From: Halovenus rubra
GTDB taxonomy: Archaea > Halobacteriota > Halobacteria > Halobacteriales > Haloarculaceae
DNA length: 64,000 nt
Assembly (NCBI RefSeq): GCF_026586665.1
Contig: NZ_JAODIY010000004.1
Coordinates: 1-64,000 of the forward strand
Direction of reading: 5' to 3'
The notes beneath the pieces were generated by a model. That model saw only the letters and a program-made list of their open reading frames with translations. It was not told where the DNA came from and did not search any database. Shown here one piece after another: positions 63,441-64,000 of this stretch; positions within the stretch are counted from its first letter, which is position 1; each line of letters opens with the position of its first letter. The position numbers were made by a program, and so were the translations under genes.

Positions 63441-64000
63441 TTAGACCGACGCATTGACGCGCTCGAACGCCGTCTCACAGGGTGGCCCGTCCGCATACTC
63501 ATAGGTACGTTCGTCCGCGCCAAGTTTGACCAGTGATGCGCTCCTGGTGCCAAACCCGTCGTCATGGACACAGACGCTATACTCGTGGTTACCGAGTATC
63601 TCAGAGGCTCGGTCGAGCCACTCCTCTGCTTGTGCACCCGGTTCGGGCTTGAGCGTCTCGCGCACGGCGTCGGCGTTTGCGGCCTGCCCTCTGGCAGCCT
63701 CTTGTCGATGTGCTGGAATGGAGTACCCTCCATCGGCACCGACGTTCACGACGACGTGGACGCCGGGCGTAAGATTCGTCACTGTTCGCTCCTGTCCCGA
63801 CTCTACGAGCATTGCGGCGTGTTCGTCTGCTGCCAGCAGGTAGCATCCATCGTAGATTCGCTCGTCGAGTTCCTGCTCGACGGCTCTGATGGCGTCTTCG
63901 GCCGTCTCGGACGCCAGCGCGTCGCGGACGAGTAGACCCCGCGAACGCTCGCCCTCTCTGTCAGCGTCGAGCCAGCGGTTCGTCACGCCGACGAGGACGC
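63441..64000 (-). CDS. NRDE-family protein (TANGO2-like), N-terminus outside the window
   Basis: A leftward gene cut at the window edge; 186 residues of the C-terminal part are seen. The frame reads into the edge as VLVGVTNRWLDADREGERSR, which matches the NRDE family where VTNR follows an N-terminal Asn-Arg-Asp-Glu segment not present here. Later segments YDGCYLLAADEHAAMLVESG and NHEYSVCVHDDGFGTRSASL match the family. A GTG at 63986 is internal, not the start. NRDE proteins belong to the Ntn-hydrolase-like TANGO2 group, whose function is not settled. Confidence 0.85.
   Translation of the reverse strand, partial: VLVGVTNRWLDADREGERSRGLLVRDALASETAEDAIRAVEQELDERIYDGCYLLAADEHAAMLVESGQERTVTNLTPGVHVVVNVGADGGYSIPAHRQEAARGQAANADAVRETLKPEPGAQAEEWLDRASEILGNHEYSVCVHDDGFGTRSASLVKLGADERTYEYADGPPCETAFERVNASV

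Overview
The window comes from a haloarchaeon (class Halobacteria). The proteins are acidic, the ribosomal and RNA polymerase genes are of the haloarchaeal type (split RpoB''/RpoB' and RpoA'/RpoA''), and Bat-type HTH regulators, a SAMP1-like protein with a -VSGG end, dodecin and AglG-like glycosylation genes are all present. Base composition is moderate for the group and falls further in the surface-glycan region. I do not assign a genus. No integrated virus, complete insertion sequence or CRISPR array is visible.

Region by region: 1-2.6 kb holds a partial leftward gene, then a translation operon (rpl44e, rps27e, eif2a, nop10, a PAC2-family gene). 2.7-9.1 kb is a complete histidine-degradation operon (hutU-hutG-hutI-hutH) with a divergent HTH-10 regulator. 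9.2-11.8 kb carries a candidate H/ACA guide RNA, then rps15, a RecJ-like gene, the KEOPS gene pcc1 and rps3ae. 11.8-23.1 kb is mixed housekeeping: a decayed ORF, a zinc-ribbon regulator, HMG-CoA reductase, SAMP1, a possible nuclease (DUF5787-like), an SDR/aldehyde dehydrogenase pair, dodecin, an ErpA/IscA-type protein, a Ste24 protease and several unknowns. 23.1-30.9 kb is a leftward dipeptide/oligopeptide ABC transporter operon with a lipoprotein binding protein. 31.3-31.5 kb has two tandem identical tRNA-Asp genes. 31.7-39.9 kb is the RNA polymerase operon rpoH-rpoB2-rpoB1-rpoA1-rpoA2-nusA. It is followed by an aldehyde dehydrogenase and a histidine kinase rather than the rps12-rps7 genes often found there.

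43-55.4 kb is a surface-glycan island of lower GC. It contains an AglG-like transferase, a nucleotide-sugar dehydrogenase, a PhyH-like dioxygenase overlapping an alkaline-phosphatase-fold enzyme, a flippase, a capsule-synthesis-like protein, two GT4 transferases, a second alkaline-phosphatase-fold enzyme, a hexapeptide acetyltransferase, and the 3' remnant of a carbamoyltransferase interrupted by a short palindromic insertion. 55.5-58 kb is secD-secF. 58-64 kb has a truncated macrodomain gene, a YtcJ-like amidohydrolase, a membrane-anchored protein built from more than fifty four-residue repeats, a PfkB-like protein lacking the catalytic Asp, a YgfZ/GcvT-like protein, a small HTH regulator and a partial NRDE protein.

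The least explained objects are the tetrapeptide-repeat membrane protein, the structured RNA upstream of rps15, the RecJ-like protein lodged between ribosomal and KEOPS genes, the dioxygenase/phosphatase pairing in the glycan island, and two small insertion or decay scars. All assignments come from reading the sequence and from family knowledge; no database search was run.
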